From an uncultured Alphaproteobacteria bacterium (GTDB lineage: Bacteria; Pseudomonadota; Alphaproteobacteria; CALKHQ01), in NCBI GenBank assembly GCA_937988735.1, contig CALKHQ010000350.1:1-12810 (forward strand): DNA of 12,810 nt. Direction: 5' to 3'. Each line of letters starts with the position of its first letter. Position 1 is the first letter of the stretch. The position numbers and the translations under genes were made by a program. Below the pieces are notes generated by a model, which saw only the letters and a program-made list of their open reading frames with translations, searched no databases and was not told where the DNA came from. This document shows positions 9,301-12,805 of this stretch, one piece after another.

Positions 9301-12300
9301 GCGGCGCCTTGCCGCTGCCGGAGCCGCCCGCGCCCCTGTCGATGGCGGCGAGGTCGATCCCTAGCCCTGCGGTGTAGAGGCGATAACCGCCGGCGCGATG
9401 CACGACCAGCCGCGCCTTGTCGACTGCCGTTTCCCGGTCCCGGGCCAGGTTCATGATGTAGCTGTCGTGCAGCCCGCTCTTGTCCCGGCGGAGCTGCCGC
9501 AGCGTGAACATCGCGCCCTTCTCGCCGGTCGCGATGTAGTGCATGGGCGTGTCCGGCCCGACGTCCAGCAGCGGCTCGTCGACCAGCTGCACATGCCGCC
9601 GCGCCTCGGCGAGCGCGCTGTCGATGTTGTCCCGGCGCATCGCCGGCGTGGCGTTGGCGATGTCCTGGTCGGTCCAGCCGATGATCTGCAGCAGCAGCCG
9701 CTCGCGCTCGGTCACGGCCGGCGGCTTCCCGCCGCGCGAGATCAGGTGCGCCTCGGTCGCGTAGCCGGTGTCCGGCCACAGCGTCTCGTTGACCAGATCC
9801 CGGTCGGACTGGCTGAACTTGTTGGGGTCGAGGCGCGCGATCATGTCGGCGCCGAAGTCGTTGCCCTGGCTGCGAAGCTCCCGCACCGCCTCGCCCTGCA
9901 GCCATGCGTCCATGCGCTTGATGCTGTTCAGCGCCCGGCGATCGGACGTCGCGTCGATCTTAGGGGCAGGGGACAACTCCCGGCCGCTATCGCTGCGCAG
10001 GATGTCGCCGGTGCCGATCTTGAGGGCAGGCGCTTCTTTTTTCGCCGCCCGCTTGACCGCATCCTCGATGTCGGTCTGGCCGTCGTCCTCCGGCGGGGCG
10101 AACAGGCCCTCGTCGGCGTCCTGCTGCTCGCCCTTGCCCCTGAGCTTGCCCGGATCCTTCGCCGGCGGCAGGTGCAGCGGCAGCCCGACCTCGGGATCGG
10201 GCTCCTTCTGCTTCGGCCCCTTGGGGGCGGTGAGCGAGAAACCGTCCTGCGGCATCACCGCTTCGGCCGACATGGTGACGGCGCGCTCGGCCGCCATCTC
10301 CGCCGCAGCCGCACGCTCCAGATCGGGCACCAGCGCCTCGACTTCCGCCTCAAGCGCCGCGATGCGCGCGTTGATGCGGGCGATCTCCTCGCCAATCTGC
10401 TGGCGCCGCCGGACAGGCGCCGACGCTGAGCCCCGGTAGTTCGATTCCAGCCGCTCGCGGGCCAACGCCTCGGCTGCCCGGCGGGTAAGGTCGCCGGCGA
10501 TCAGGCGGCGCTCGTTACGCTGCCGCGCGGTGCCGCCGTCGACGGTGGTGACCTCGTAAACCTTCCAGGTCTTCTCGCCCTTCTCCCGCTCCACCCGGTA
10601 GGTCGGCAGGCCGCCGATGATGCTCCACTCGGCGTCGATGGGGTATTCCCACTCGCCGATCTGCCGGCCGCGCTCGGTGTAGTAGCGGGGCGTCTGGATC
10701 GCCGGCTCCAGCAGCGCCGCAGCGGTCTCAGCCTGGGTGTTCACCGCCCGCCGCTCGGCCATCAGCCGGTCCAGATCGGCCTGCGCCTCCGCAATGTCCT
10801 GTTCGATTGCTTCGATGCGCTGTCTGAGCGCCGCAGAAGCCGCAGGAGCGGCCTCCGGCTCCGGCCCGGTGTCGGCTGCCGGCTCATCCGTTGCGCGCGT
10901 CTGGGGGGCGTAGTCGGCGGCTTCCGGGGTGGTTTCGCCGGTGTCCCCGGCGGGCGGCGCCGTCGATCGGTCGGTGTCGAGATCGGCCGTCGTTTCCGGG
11001 CCCAGCTGGATCGGGCCGGTGTAAGGCTTGATGGCCGCCACGTCGATGCCGGGGTCGTAACTGATCGTGATGTGCGGCCGATAGCTGTCGAAGTCCCACG
11101 ACGCGCCGGCGTCCCGCCAAGCCTGCCAGTCGTCCTCGAGCCCGGTGCGCTGGCCGAGCATCAGCACCACTGCGCCCTGATCGCCCAGGCGCTCCACCGT
11201 GCGCGCGGCCGGGCGAAGGCTCAGCGGATCCTGATTGCCGCCGGTGTCGGCGATCGGCGTGCGGCTGAACGCAGTGGTGACGTGGAGCTCGCTCGCCGGG
11301 ACGAGGTTCTGCACGCCCTGGCGCGCGAACCAGTCGATGATGTCGTCGGCGTTCTCGACCGCGCGGAAGGCGTAGAGCGGCTTCTTGGGAGCTACACCTT
11401 CGTCTCGGCCGCCTTCTTCGCGAGTATCTTGAGCCCCCGCCGCCGGAGCTCGTTCGCCTTGCGCTGCTTCGGGATCGCGCGGTCCAGTATCTCCGCGGCC
11501 TTCGGCGACAGGCCCGGCATCTTCCGGCGCTCCAGCAACGCCCGCTCGCGGGCCAGGCCACGCATCAGCTTCGCCTTGAGCTCGTCCGCCGTCGGCAGCG
11601 GGTCCGGCGGGCGGGATGTCGAACGGGATGTCGTCATGCTGCTGCTCCTCCGCAACGTCGGCGTCGACCTCGGCCTCGGCCTGGATCGCCTCGCGCTCGC
11701 CGATCCCGATGTGCAGATCCTCCAGATCCCAATCCACATCCGGGTTGAGGCCCAGGTCAAGAGCCCGCTGCCACGCCGCGAACCACTCCGGCTCCTCCTC
11801 CTGTCGGCGGGCGAGGCGCTGTTCCCTTGTCTCGTTCCTCACCTGCGCGGCCGCCGCAAGCATGTCCATGTCGTCCGGCGGCATCACCTGGCCCGTCCGA
11901 ATATCCTCGGCGATCGCGTTCAGCAGGTCGTTGATGTCCGCGTCTGGCTTCAGGTAGCCGGCCTCGATCGCGGCCTCGCGCACCATGTCGGGCGTGTTGC
12001 GGCCGTCCACGCCGGGATCGTCGGTCAGCAGCCGGCGCGTGCCGGGCCGCTGGGTCCGGTGCCACTCGTGCGCGCCCATCGCGCGGAGGTCGCCGCCCTC
12101 GTCCACGATGCCGCCGCGGTCGGCGATCCACTGTGCCAGGGATTGCGTGCGCCGCCGCGCGAAGCGCTCCACCTCGTCGGCAAGGATCTCGGTCAGCAGC
12201 CGGTCCCCGGCCAGTGTCGCGTTCGGCGAGGTGATGAAGGGCTGCTCCGCCGTCCCGCCGATAATGGTCGGCACGCCCCGCTGGTTCGCCATGCGGCGCA

Positions 12301-12805
12301 CCCGGCGCAGGATGTCGGCCTTCTCCTCCGGCGTGCCGATCGGCACCTGATGCTGGAGCGGCGTGTAGGGCGCGGGCCGCTGCTCCAGATAGTCCTCGAT
12401 GCTCACCGTGAGCGGGGTCGGGCGCTGCACCATCTGCCGGTGCTGCATCGTCGCCGTCGGCTCCACCGTCCCCGGCGCCACCTGCCGGGCGAGGGTGCCC
12501 AGCCGGGGCATCAGCCGGGGGTCGATTGTTCCCGTCCCGCCGGCCGGATCGACGTTGCCGCCAGCGGCGAGCGCGGAGAGGATCTGCGCCATCTCGGTCT
12601 GGCCGAGCGCCTGGCCGACCGACGCGGCGCCCACCACGGGGTCGGGCTGCGCAAGATCGGGCATCATGGCCGGTTGCGCGGGCTGCGCCGGCTGTTGCGC
12701 CGCCGCCGGCTGATCCTCCTGCTCCTGCGGCCGCCGCCGCATGCCGGGGAACACTGCGGTCAGCATGGCGCGGAAAATGCCCGCCGCGCCGCCGGCGGCC
12801 GCCAT
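335..12805 (-). CDS. Giant phage large polyvalent protein (2H phosphoesterase, SF2 helicase, N6A-methyltransferase, zincin, ADP-ribosyltransferase-like)
   Basis: One open frame of 4156 codons, ending in TGA at 335-337. The domain order is typical of phage large polyvalent proteins, believed to be carried in the particle and ejected into the host to counter defence systems. Residue landmarks: HVT 508 and HIT 578 (2H phosphoesterase); GTGKT 1439-1443, DEAH 1510-1513 and QVSGRVAR 1875-1882 (SF2 helicase); EPSAGTGN 2012-2019 and NPPF 2076-2079 (adenine methyltransferase); HEIGH 2805-2809 (zincin); YHGT 2957-2960 (ADP-ribosyltransferase-like); NFNRHG near 3774 (LPD38-type C-terminal region). The ATG at 12803-12805 is the first in the window, but the frame stays open to the right edge and only five upstream bases are visible, so the true start may lie outside. 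Helicase plus methyltransferase recalls P1 DarB. Two linkers (residues 400-472 and 1344-1385) carry out-of-frame codon signatures, described separately. That this is one long protein is strongly supported; virion packaging is inferred. Confidence 0.93.
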   Translation of the reverse strand: MAAAGGAAGIFRAMLTAVFPGMRRRPQEQEDQPAAAQQPAQPAQPAMMPDLAQPDPVVGAASVGQALGQTEMAQILSALAAGGNVDPAGGTGTIDPRLMPRLGTLARQVAPGTVEPTATMQHRQMVQRPTPLTVSIEDYLEQRPAPYTPLQHQVPIGTPEEKADILRRVRRMANQRGVPTIIGGTAEQPFITSPNATLAGDRLLTEILADEVERFARRRTQSLAQWIADRGGIVDEGGDLRAMGAHEWHRTQRPGTRRLLTDDPGVDGRNTPDMVREAAIEAGYLKPDADINDLLNAIAEDIRTGQVMPPDDMDMLAAAAQVRNETREQRLARRQEEEPEWFAAWQRALDLGLNPDVDWDLEDLHIGIGEREAIQAEAEVDADVAEEQQHDDIPFDIPPAGPAADGGRAQGEADAWPGPRAGVAGAPEDAGPVAEGRGDTGPRDPEAAQGERAPAAGAQDTREEGGRDEGVAPKKPLYAFRAVENADDIIDWFARQGVQNLVPASELHVTTAFSRTPIADTGGNQDPLSLRPAARTVERLGDQGAVVLMLGQRTGLEDDWQAWRDAGASWDFDSYRPHITISYDPGIDVAAIKPYTGPIQLGPETTADLDTDRSTAPPAGDTGETTPEAADYAPQTRATDEPAADTGPEPEAAPAASAALRQRIEAIEQDIAEAQADLDRLMAERRAVNTQAETAAALLEPAIQTPRYYTERGRQIGEWEYPIDAEWSIIGGLPTYRVEREKGEKTWKVYEVTTVDGGTARQRNERRLIAGDLTRRAAEALARERLESNYRGSASAPVRRRQQIGEEIARINARIAALEAEVEALVPDLERAAAAEMAAERAVTMSAEAVMPQDGFSLTAPKGPKQKEPDPEVGLPLHLPPAKDPGKLRGKGEQQDADEGLFAPPEDDGQTDIEDAVKRAAKKEAPALKIGTGDILRSDSGRELSPAPKIDATSDRRALNSIKRMDAWLQGEAVRELRSQGNDFGADMIARLDPNKFSQSDRDLVNETLWPDTGYATEAHLISRGGKPPAVTERERLLLQIIGWTDQDIANATPAMRRDNIDSALAEARRHVQLVDEPLLDVGPDTPMHYIATGEKGAMFTLRQLRRDKSGLHDSYIMNLARDRETAVDKARLVVHRAGGYRLYTAGLGIDLAAIDRGAGGSGSGKAPLADQSDVPENEPRPQQDLSDAEVIAQAGLSLEEKVSKRGRTYWAASGALADHKAVLDALGFGDLWRMGGKWFRSVHKGDPTQALAAALRGKPVANSPQEEAPLPDITDEAADKALRGAKLEVVKESDGYVVRGQGTFDHKDTIKDLGGRWDGSARAWRFADDPTKRLAAAIADKNAGAPGDAGDDAGPERDPAEEQRLRELRQREDGRPDEREGGVDVGRYVSEETRRLISAGRDFGIPEDVIRDQIEDVAFINRAYQSGKPMFVLANEAGTGKTFVLGGAIRELRRAGASRFVYVTMNVDLIEQIRRDLKAYGVDDVEFHTYAGLSGKAAPDTTGAVLIFDEAHNVKNVGAGTARAEKAQELIGRARFSIFASATPFENPVQARYLAATQIFEPAGGFDDWAKAYGAAVRRRKYWNPHTRRQEVEEIIYWVGGKAKRADGAAARAWFFKQGVMTQRPMKIDPKMVDVTFRKTQVADSWREIYDRVTAAYDDATSRWTADDGTPVNPKIFSEIARHRENTIKRILEAAKVDYAIERAKVHLSAGKNVVIFVETKADRELGLWRRSEHFKDSTLYTYPQMARMMADWEMEAEAAYRMRERPPPRPFAEFIVEIAAAFDRHQIRYDLPSTADDIMAALGGESAVAIYTGAVSNTKASRNKQDFLAGKKRVLIATMAKGGTGLSLHDTTGNRPTVQVNINLPWVATGVDQVSGRVARYGLKSKAQIEWLFAGNIPWESQKLAPRVGARMRDMGALVKGIDVKAAAALEGDFDFESEIDVKQAAGEGLIDVAAADAEDRQDIYARAERLEGSRQRATDTSGGFFETPYPLAALMQRISGVRAGDRVLEPSAGTGNLLAFMPDDVQITAVELRPDNFRQLKGRMSRRSGAELHNGDFLEWASSAGEFDVIVMNPPFERVKGIGAQDAAHVRAAYDHLAPGGRLVAIMGEGVFFREQDADFRGWLDDVGATVIRLPEKAFQKSGTGVNARMVVIDKGGPDWSGRSDLDLHDMDTASLRAIEATVPARAAVARAGASEDGGRLRQGPGRLDPSEHRPAPFFSAALKAARALPQAKGAGNQFLAQLRKAPGVKPEELDWVGITDFLSGRRSVTRDELVAFIEQNQVRVEEVVKGEPTLRQAWGIIEDHVAGAWDPDYGRDDYMDEHGLETDEDVIAHAQEAFGLPDATKFDSYTLPGGQNYRELLLTLPHNDRVREVGRDEALRTVARGTFVWITYPGDDGALVSETARNVDDINGLTSSARFYVGPDDEVFRAGHWDEPNVLAHVRFNERTDSQGRRILFIEEIQSDWHQAGRKKGYRGRSIEEIDRDMDLAVPDAPLKKTWHETAFRRMVRYAAENGFDAVAWTPGEVQAERYDLSKQVDGVRVMGSPAADVVHVMVKRAGARDYERLAGETSSVPRDRLADTIGKELAEKALAELDAGQPSATFEGVDLKVGGEGMKGFYDRILPAYAGKFGKRFGAAVGKTEISTDDGGIKVWALPITPEMREVALGEGFALFNRAYQGEPLWGGLTLEEAWAAIEREYGRAFSPEQRREFMADFGLRDDAEVIAFAEIGQDAEGLRRRIEQAVVAEVERIGIPGVRVRAVLKSNLSTVPGKLVTGRYDPLQNLIEIALQPIGEAVRVGRHEIGHMLVDAGVITDREWGVLMRRAEATWMKDAKLDIAGRYKHLDRDGQLEEAFVEALSYFRLDPTSEHGIVRAILTKIARFLEAVGNAIRGLGFQTADEVLARIERGEMRQRAAAMRGGQARESVDTSSAAFKRWFGDSKVVDENGQPLVVYHGTPEAVPTVSERFEYAERRAAEIAQQEEAGAWSAVFSRINGVLHSAGAKARVSTPRDVRNIIDLMGEDFLGRDVVEMLNSIPSWRGINDPVAYLNERREKLTEDDIRVLDRAPFTVFDVERLGGSTGAQDAKVGFFFTDEKEFARRFTSRIERDPVTGRVTSWQGDRPMMYEVYLSIQNPIDLSRATKQNAEALFRSGLLRGYDTAEELRRDMASAEGSKLLQQILAAKGRDALVAAGFDGIINKVHDGRRVRTEFIAFRPEQIKSVFNRGTWNPADPRIREHAAAVPTEPDLLGRATSLGEGTARADRGTASFLDEFNLAITDEVIGKGKWTRRADDLRTIMQDKLLPLKRAQQAVEKQIGRKLRDSENAYQATETYSGRAGDKLDRLDREIIKPLLETIARNGLDLASVDRWLTARHAHERNARIASINPDFAEGTGSGMTDAEADAVIAEVEASDKRDAYEQVAEYVRQLRDLDLDNRVEMGLMTADAAAGLRAMYQNYVPLKGLEFDPFEDDGGFLSGRGFDTRGPEFRRAFGRRSKAPDVLLNMIKQVQEGIIRGEKNRVGLALYNLVRNNPDPTYWEVNATRQVPDIDKETGLVVYRRQPLRDPAKQIEVKIDGKSHVVTLHDPRLAAAIKNLDVDKGNAVLRAGMAINRFLSAINTRYNPEFVISNAFRDLQTASVNLTQHEVDGLVWQTIKDWPKALRAAYGGIRGKEVDGEWARYYREFAAAGGKVAFLRFDDLDALRRRTEKEIKAITATSPAAQVKRAFRAGIKLVEESSDAVENAVRLSAFVQLRRAGMSRDKAASAAKNLTVNFNRHGSGGPTLNALYLFYNASVQGTATMLMAMKSKRVRKVVAGIVAAGVAQEILNMMLSPEDDDGELVYDKIPEWDKARNLIIMTPWAGEDSFVRIPMPYGYNFFHALGRNVAAYGRSLGGAGRQSLTDTGVNILTAGIDAFNPVGGTQSILNFIAPTFADPVVDLVRNEDFAGRPIRPEQPPFGPPVPASSLYFAGVSPITREVTAWLNEVTGGSDFRSGLIDVNPEVLDYLFAQVFGSAGAFVQRAVDLPVKLIEGTAETYDVPLVRRVAGSVSDRADINTAYERIEEIEQLAAEIRGLREARQPQEAVARMREARALYRLRGLAQRTRDRLRDLRLRQRRVREMQGLSNEERRQRLDRLRAQEREVVTMFNKRYLEAVG
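338..652 (-). other. C-terminal charged coiled coil of the giant protein (residues about 4052-4156)
   Basis: It begins near NTAYERIEEIEQLAAEIRGL and is almost pure Arg/Glu/Leu/Gln helix (RDRLRDLRLRQRRVREMQGL, EERRQRLDRLRAQEREVVTM), ending FNKRYLEAVG. This 'E.Y..i..i', 'R+.lr..R...r', 'FN+.Y' tail is a recurring end of phage polyvalent and internal virion proteins. It probably mediates packing inside the head or binding to the portal or core, by analogy. The last codons also carry the ribosome-binding site of the next gene. Confidence 0.6.
339..350 (-). promoter_or_regulatory. Ribosome-binding site of the tail-fibre-like gene, inside the end of the giant gene
   Basis: GAGG (346-349, minus strand) sits 7 bases before the ATG at 338. 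The giant gene's TGA (335-337) and this ATG share bases as ATGA, a 4-base overlap typical of translational coupling. It fixes the start of the downstream gene. Confidence 0.7.
671..2950 (-). other. C-terminal helical region of the LPD38 type, with a hydrophobic segment (residues about 3286-4045)
   Basis: Long mostly helical region that caps many giant phage polyvalent proteins. Landmarks: KLLPLKRAQQAVEKQIGRKL; MYQNYVPLKGLEF; RYNPEFVISNAFRDLQTASV; ENAVRLSAFVQLRRAGMSRD; AKNLTVNFNRHGSGGPTLNA; and LYLFYNASVQGTATMLMAM. I associate the NFNR...NALYLFfNASVQGT block (about 3774-3800) with the LPD38 family. A hydrophobic run VVAGIVAAGVAQEIL (about 3812-3828) after basic KSKRVRKVV could insert in a membrane during DNA ejection. 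Beyond it: RIPMPYGYNFFHALGRNVAA and FNPVGGTQSILNFIAPTFAD. The likely role is virion attachment or translocation of the chain rather than catalysis; this is inference from position and family. Confidence 0.65.
3116..4003 (-). other. Domain: ADP-ribosyltransferase-like (ART-PolyVal type), in a low-GC island (residues about 2935-3230)
   Basis: It opens FKRWFGDSKVVDENGQPLVV followed by YHGT (2957-2960), the usual entry of ART-PolyVal domains. Next come VGFFFTDEKEFARRF (about 3090), MYEVYLSIQNPIDL (Tyr3129 region) and a closing TEFIAFRPEQIKSVFNRGTW with Glu3213. The order His-containing YHGT, central Phe/Tyr-rich strand, late Glu fits the ADP-ribosyltransferase fold of polyvalent proteins; Glu3213 as catalytic residue is a guess. 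Such enzymes would modify host proteins early in infection. An unusual long helical insert (about 2965-3080: SERFEYAERRAAEIAQQEEA, EDFLGRDVVEMLNSIPSWRG) separates YHGT from the rest. Base composition drops sharply here. Confidence 0.68.
4151..4558 (-). other. Domain: zincin-like metallopeptidase (residues about 2750-2885)
   Basis: RVGRHEIGHMLVDAG places HExxH at 2805-2809 (His2805, Glu2806, His2809), and EEAFVEALSYF about 50 residues later (Glu2855 or Glu2856) offers the third zinc ligand, as in gluzincin-type peptidases. The preceding segment IPGVRVRAVLKSNL...YDPLQNLIEIAL looks like the usual beta edge before the active-site helix. All metal and catalytic residues are intact. Metallopeptidases of this kind are regular parts of phage polyvalent proteins. 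Possible roles are cutting host targets after ejection or releasing domains of this long chain from each other; the sequence does not decide. The region just before (YGRAFSPEQRREFMADFGLR) is helical and unassigned. Confidence 0.75.
4760..5758 (-). other. Conserved phage module with EEIQSDWHQ core (residues about 2350-2682)
   Basis: Signature phrases: SYTLPGGQNYRELLLTLP; GHWDEPNVLAHVRFNERTDS; LFIEEIQSDWHQAGRKKGY (Glu2463-Gln2471 core); KKTWHETAFRRMVRYAAENG; VAWTPGEVQAERYDLSK; GMKGFYDRILPAYAGKFGKR; and a closing ITPEMREVALGEGFALFNR. This module recurs in large phage proteins in my memory and is very well conserved, with invariant-looking acidic, Gln, Trp and His residues in its centre, which suggests an enzyme. 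I do not know its reaction. The end pattern 'It..Mr. ..l..G..lF.r' is a common closing phrase of effector domains in polyvalent proteins. Confidence 0.65.
5906..6163 (-). other. Conserved phage helical module around GVKPEELDW (residues about 2215-2300)
   Basis: The text runs PAPFFSAALKAARALPQAKG, NQFLAQLRKAPGVKPEELDW (Gly2251), GITDFLSGRRSVTRDELVAF and EQNQVRVEEVVKG. I recall the order 'ap.f.Sal..a.', 'GVK.eEL.W.G..dfL', 'vt..Elv.fi..Nqv.v.Ev' from many phage polyvalent proteins, usually just before the EEIQSDWHQ module, as here. It is entirely helical and has no obvious catalytic residues. Function unknown. Conservation of the pair suggests the two fold or work together. Confidence 0.6.
6326..6853 (-). 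other. Domain: N6-adenine-type DNA methyltransferase (residues about 1985-2160)
   Basis: Entry motif FFETPYPLAALM (motif X-like, 'f.TP..la..m'), S-adenosylmethionine-binding motif I EPSAGTGN (2012-2019), acidic motif II around ITAVELRPDN, and catalytic motif IV NPPF (2076-2079), followed by LAPGGRLVAIMGEGVFF. Order and spacing are those of gamma-class amino methyltransferases, and NPPF points to adenine N6 as the target. Expected role: mark phage DNA on entry so that host restriction enzymes ignore it, working with the helicase directly before it. No separate target-recognition domain is obvious, so specificity may be loose or supplied by neighbouring unassigned segments. A linker rich in Ala, Arg and Gly follows. 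Confidence 0.87.
6986..8638 (-). other. Domain: SF2 (SNF2-like) helicase/translocase (residues about 1390-1940)
   Basis: A complete two-lobe SF2 ATPase. Walker A is NEAGTGKT (1436-1443), Walker B is LIFDEAHNV with DEAH at 1510-1513, motif III is SAT (1542-1544), and motifs V-VI are MAKGGTGLSLHD and DQVSGRVARYG (Gln1875, Arg1879, Arg1882). The second lobe also holds NVVIFVETKAD and YTGAVSNTKASR. All key residues are present, so it should be an active ATP-dependent DNA translocase. With the adjacent methyltransferase, the pair matches the layout of P1 DarB, which protects incoming phage DNA from type I restriction in the infected cell. That role here is inferred from architecture. The insert from about residue 1590 to 1700 contains RRKYWNPHTRRQEVEEIIYW and is unassigned. 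Confidence 0.88.
8650..8775 (-). other. Second out-of-frame linker: +1 frame carries the coding signature (giant-protein residues 1344-1385)
   Basis: In the giant frame this stretch reads AGAPGDAGDDAGPERDP and EDGRPDEREGGVD, a Gly/Asp/Arg filler; by hand count 18 of 42 codons end in G or C. One base ahead, all 42 codons end in G or C. That frame reads QALQEMLETTPGLNATLLRN, then SDSANFDSERTVDPMNEKAV, a normal-looking sequence. The +1 frame stops at TGA 8614-8616 and has no start with a credible ribosome-binding site, while the giant frame has no ATG, GTG or TTG here. A one-base gain near 8776 with compensation near 8650 explains this best. The linker joins the tandem modules to the helicase, where such a change could be tolerated. 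Confidence 0.6.
8780..9184 (-). repeat. Two tandem GxxW-type modules ahead of the helicase (residues about 1208-1256 and 1296-1342)
   Basis: Two diverged copies of one roughly 47-residue module. Copy 1: TYWAASGALADHKAVLDALG, then GDLWRMGGKWF and TQALAAALRG. Copy 2: GYVVRGQGTFDHKDTIKDLG, then GRWDGSARAWRF and KRLAAAIADKN. The shared order is strand, 'G.. .dHK. .l..LG', 'W.. . ..W.F', then 'LAAAi'. It resembles the DUF5710-like 'GarWd..kkgW' modules that occur beside helicases and primases of mobile elements, probably in substrate contact. The repeat is visible at the protein level only; no DNA identity is evident. The second copy ends a few residues before the second out-of-frame linker. Confidence 0.55.
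9341..9958 (-). other. Unassigned alpha/beta region before the tandem modules (residues about 950-1155)
   Basis: It starts LNSIKRMDAWLQGEAVRELR, with ARLDPNKFSQSDRDLVNETL after it, and continues through ITERERLLLQIIGWTD-like helices (actual text TERERLLLQIIGWTDQDI). It closes with MHYIATGEKGAMFTLRQLRR, DSYIMNLARDRETAVDKAR and GYRLYTAGLGIDLAAID. The last part, a short strand then 'NLarDretAvdKAr', resembles modules seen before helicase domains in phage and plasmid polyvalent proteins. I cannot name the family. The helices and absence of catalytic-looking motifs fit a nucleic-acid-binding or scaffold role, which is a guess. Confidence 0.4.
10268..10840 (-). other. Coiled-coil segments around a small unassigned module (residues about 656-846)
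   Basis: Two predicted coiled coils, ALRQRIEAIEQDIAEAQADL onward (about 656-690) and EEIARINARIAALEAEVEAL onward (about 803-846), flank a compact stretch. That stretch contains YYTERGRQIGEWEYPIDAEW, YRVEREKGEKTWKVYEV and RRAAEALARERLESNYRG. A Pro/Thr/Glu-rich linker (TAPPAGDTGETTPEA) precedes it and a Pro-rich one follows (QDGFSLTAPKGPKQKEPDPE). This probably acts as spacer or oligomerisation region between the 2H domain and the rest. Codon use is normal, so unlike the two anomalous linkers this one is genuinely read in this frame. No family recognised. Confidence 0.5.
10970..11380 (-). other. Domain: 2H phosphoesterase, Acb1-like (residues about 476-612)
   Basis: Two H-x-T motifs 70 residues apart, ELHVTTAFSRTP (His508, Thr510) and SYRPHITISY (His578, Thr580), are the signature of 2H phosphoesterases, which hydrolyse 2',3'-cyclic or 3'-5' phosphodiester bonds. 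Surrounding phrases match my memory of the phage Acb1 branch, also found as a C-terminal domain of some phage portal proteins: an entry with 'ADDIIDWFARQG', 'DAGASWDFDSYRPH' before the second motif, and 'PYTGPIQLGPE' after it. Known Acb1 proteins destroy cyclic oligonucleotide signals of CBASS immunity. Both catalytic pairs are intact. The usual 'tPvDW' after the first motif is TPIADTGG here, a small departure. No start codon suits an independent gene, so it is translated as part of the giant protein. Anti-CBASS activity is inferred. Confidence 0.75.
11392..11637 (-). other. Overlapping +1-frame open reading frame, 81 codons: small overlapping gene or relic of the giant gene's ancestral frame
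   Basis: Within the linker before the 2H domain, the frame one base ahead of the giant frame runs from ATG (11635-11637) to TAG (11392-11394). From about 11607 it reads like a real protein: PLPTADELKAKLMRGLARER, then GLSPKAAEILDRAIPKQRKA and RRRGLKILAKKAAETKV; it is basic and helical. By hand count 75 of its 81 codons end in G or C, against 33 of 72 giant-frame codons here. GGAGGAG lies about 7 bases before the ATG. Against an independent gene: the first dozen residues (MTTSRSTSRPP) are poor, and the Shine-Dalgarno bases also encode EEQQ in the giant frame. The alternative is a one-base shift near 11608 undone near 11392. I favour the compensated shift slightly. Function unknown. Confidence 0.5.
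11870..12124 (-). other. Unassigned helical region in the N-terminal part of the giant protein (residues about 228-312)
   Basis: The first about 110 residues are rich in Pro, Gln and Ala (QQPAQPAQPAMMPDL). Then follow PLTVSIEDYLEQRPAPYTP and an amphipathic stretch EKADILRRVRRMANQRG. The most domain-like part is here: GGIVDEGGDLRAMGAHEW, then TPDMVREAAIEAGYLKP and INDLLNAIAEDIRTGQVMPP. The order 'GGi.deGGdL', 'aaeaGYl.p', 'ndLLdAi' is one I recall from other phage structural and polyvalent proteins, but I cannot attach a named family or function. It ends in an acidic stretch (AEAEVDADVAEEQQHDDIPF) just before the first out-of-frame linker. Confidence 0.5.

Noticed and set aside
11380..11392. 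Separate gene for the 2H domain starting after the TAG at 11392
   Set aside because: The giant frame has no ATG, GTG or TTG between about 11640 and the first conserved residues of the domain. AAG at 11384-11386 could be a mutated ATG, but that is conjecture. Read-through as one protein is simpler.
11605..11613. CCC-G at 11608-11611 as a programmed +1 ribosomal slip site
   Set aside because: A proline codon followed by G can slip +1 in principle, but no stop codon, stimulator or conserved signal is visible. The second displaced linker has an unrelated junction (AAC-G), so a shared programmed mechanism is not supported.
11624..11638. DDIPF at residues 391-395 resembles the single-stranded-DNA-binding protein C-terminal tail
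   Set aside because: That tail works only at a free C-terminus; here both the giant frame and the +1 frame continue beyond it. Probably chance in an acidic linker.
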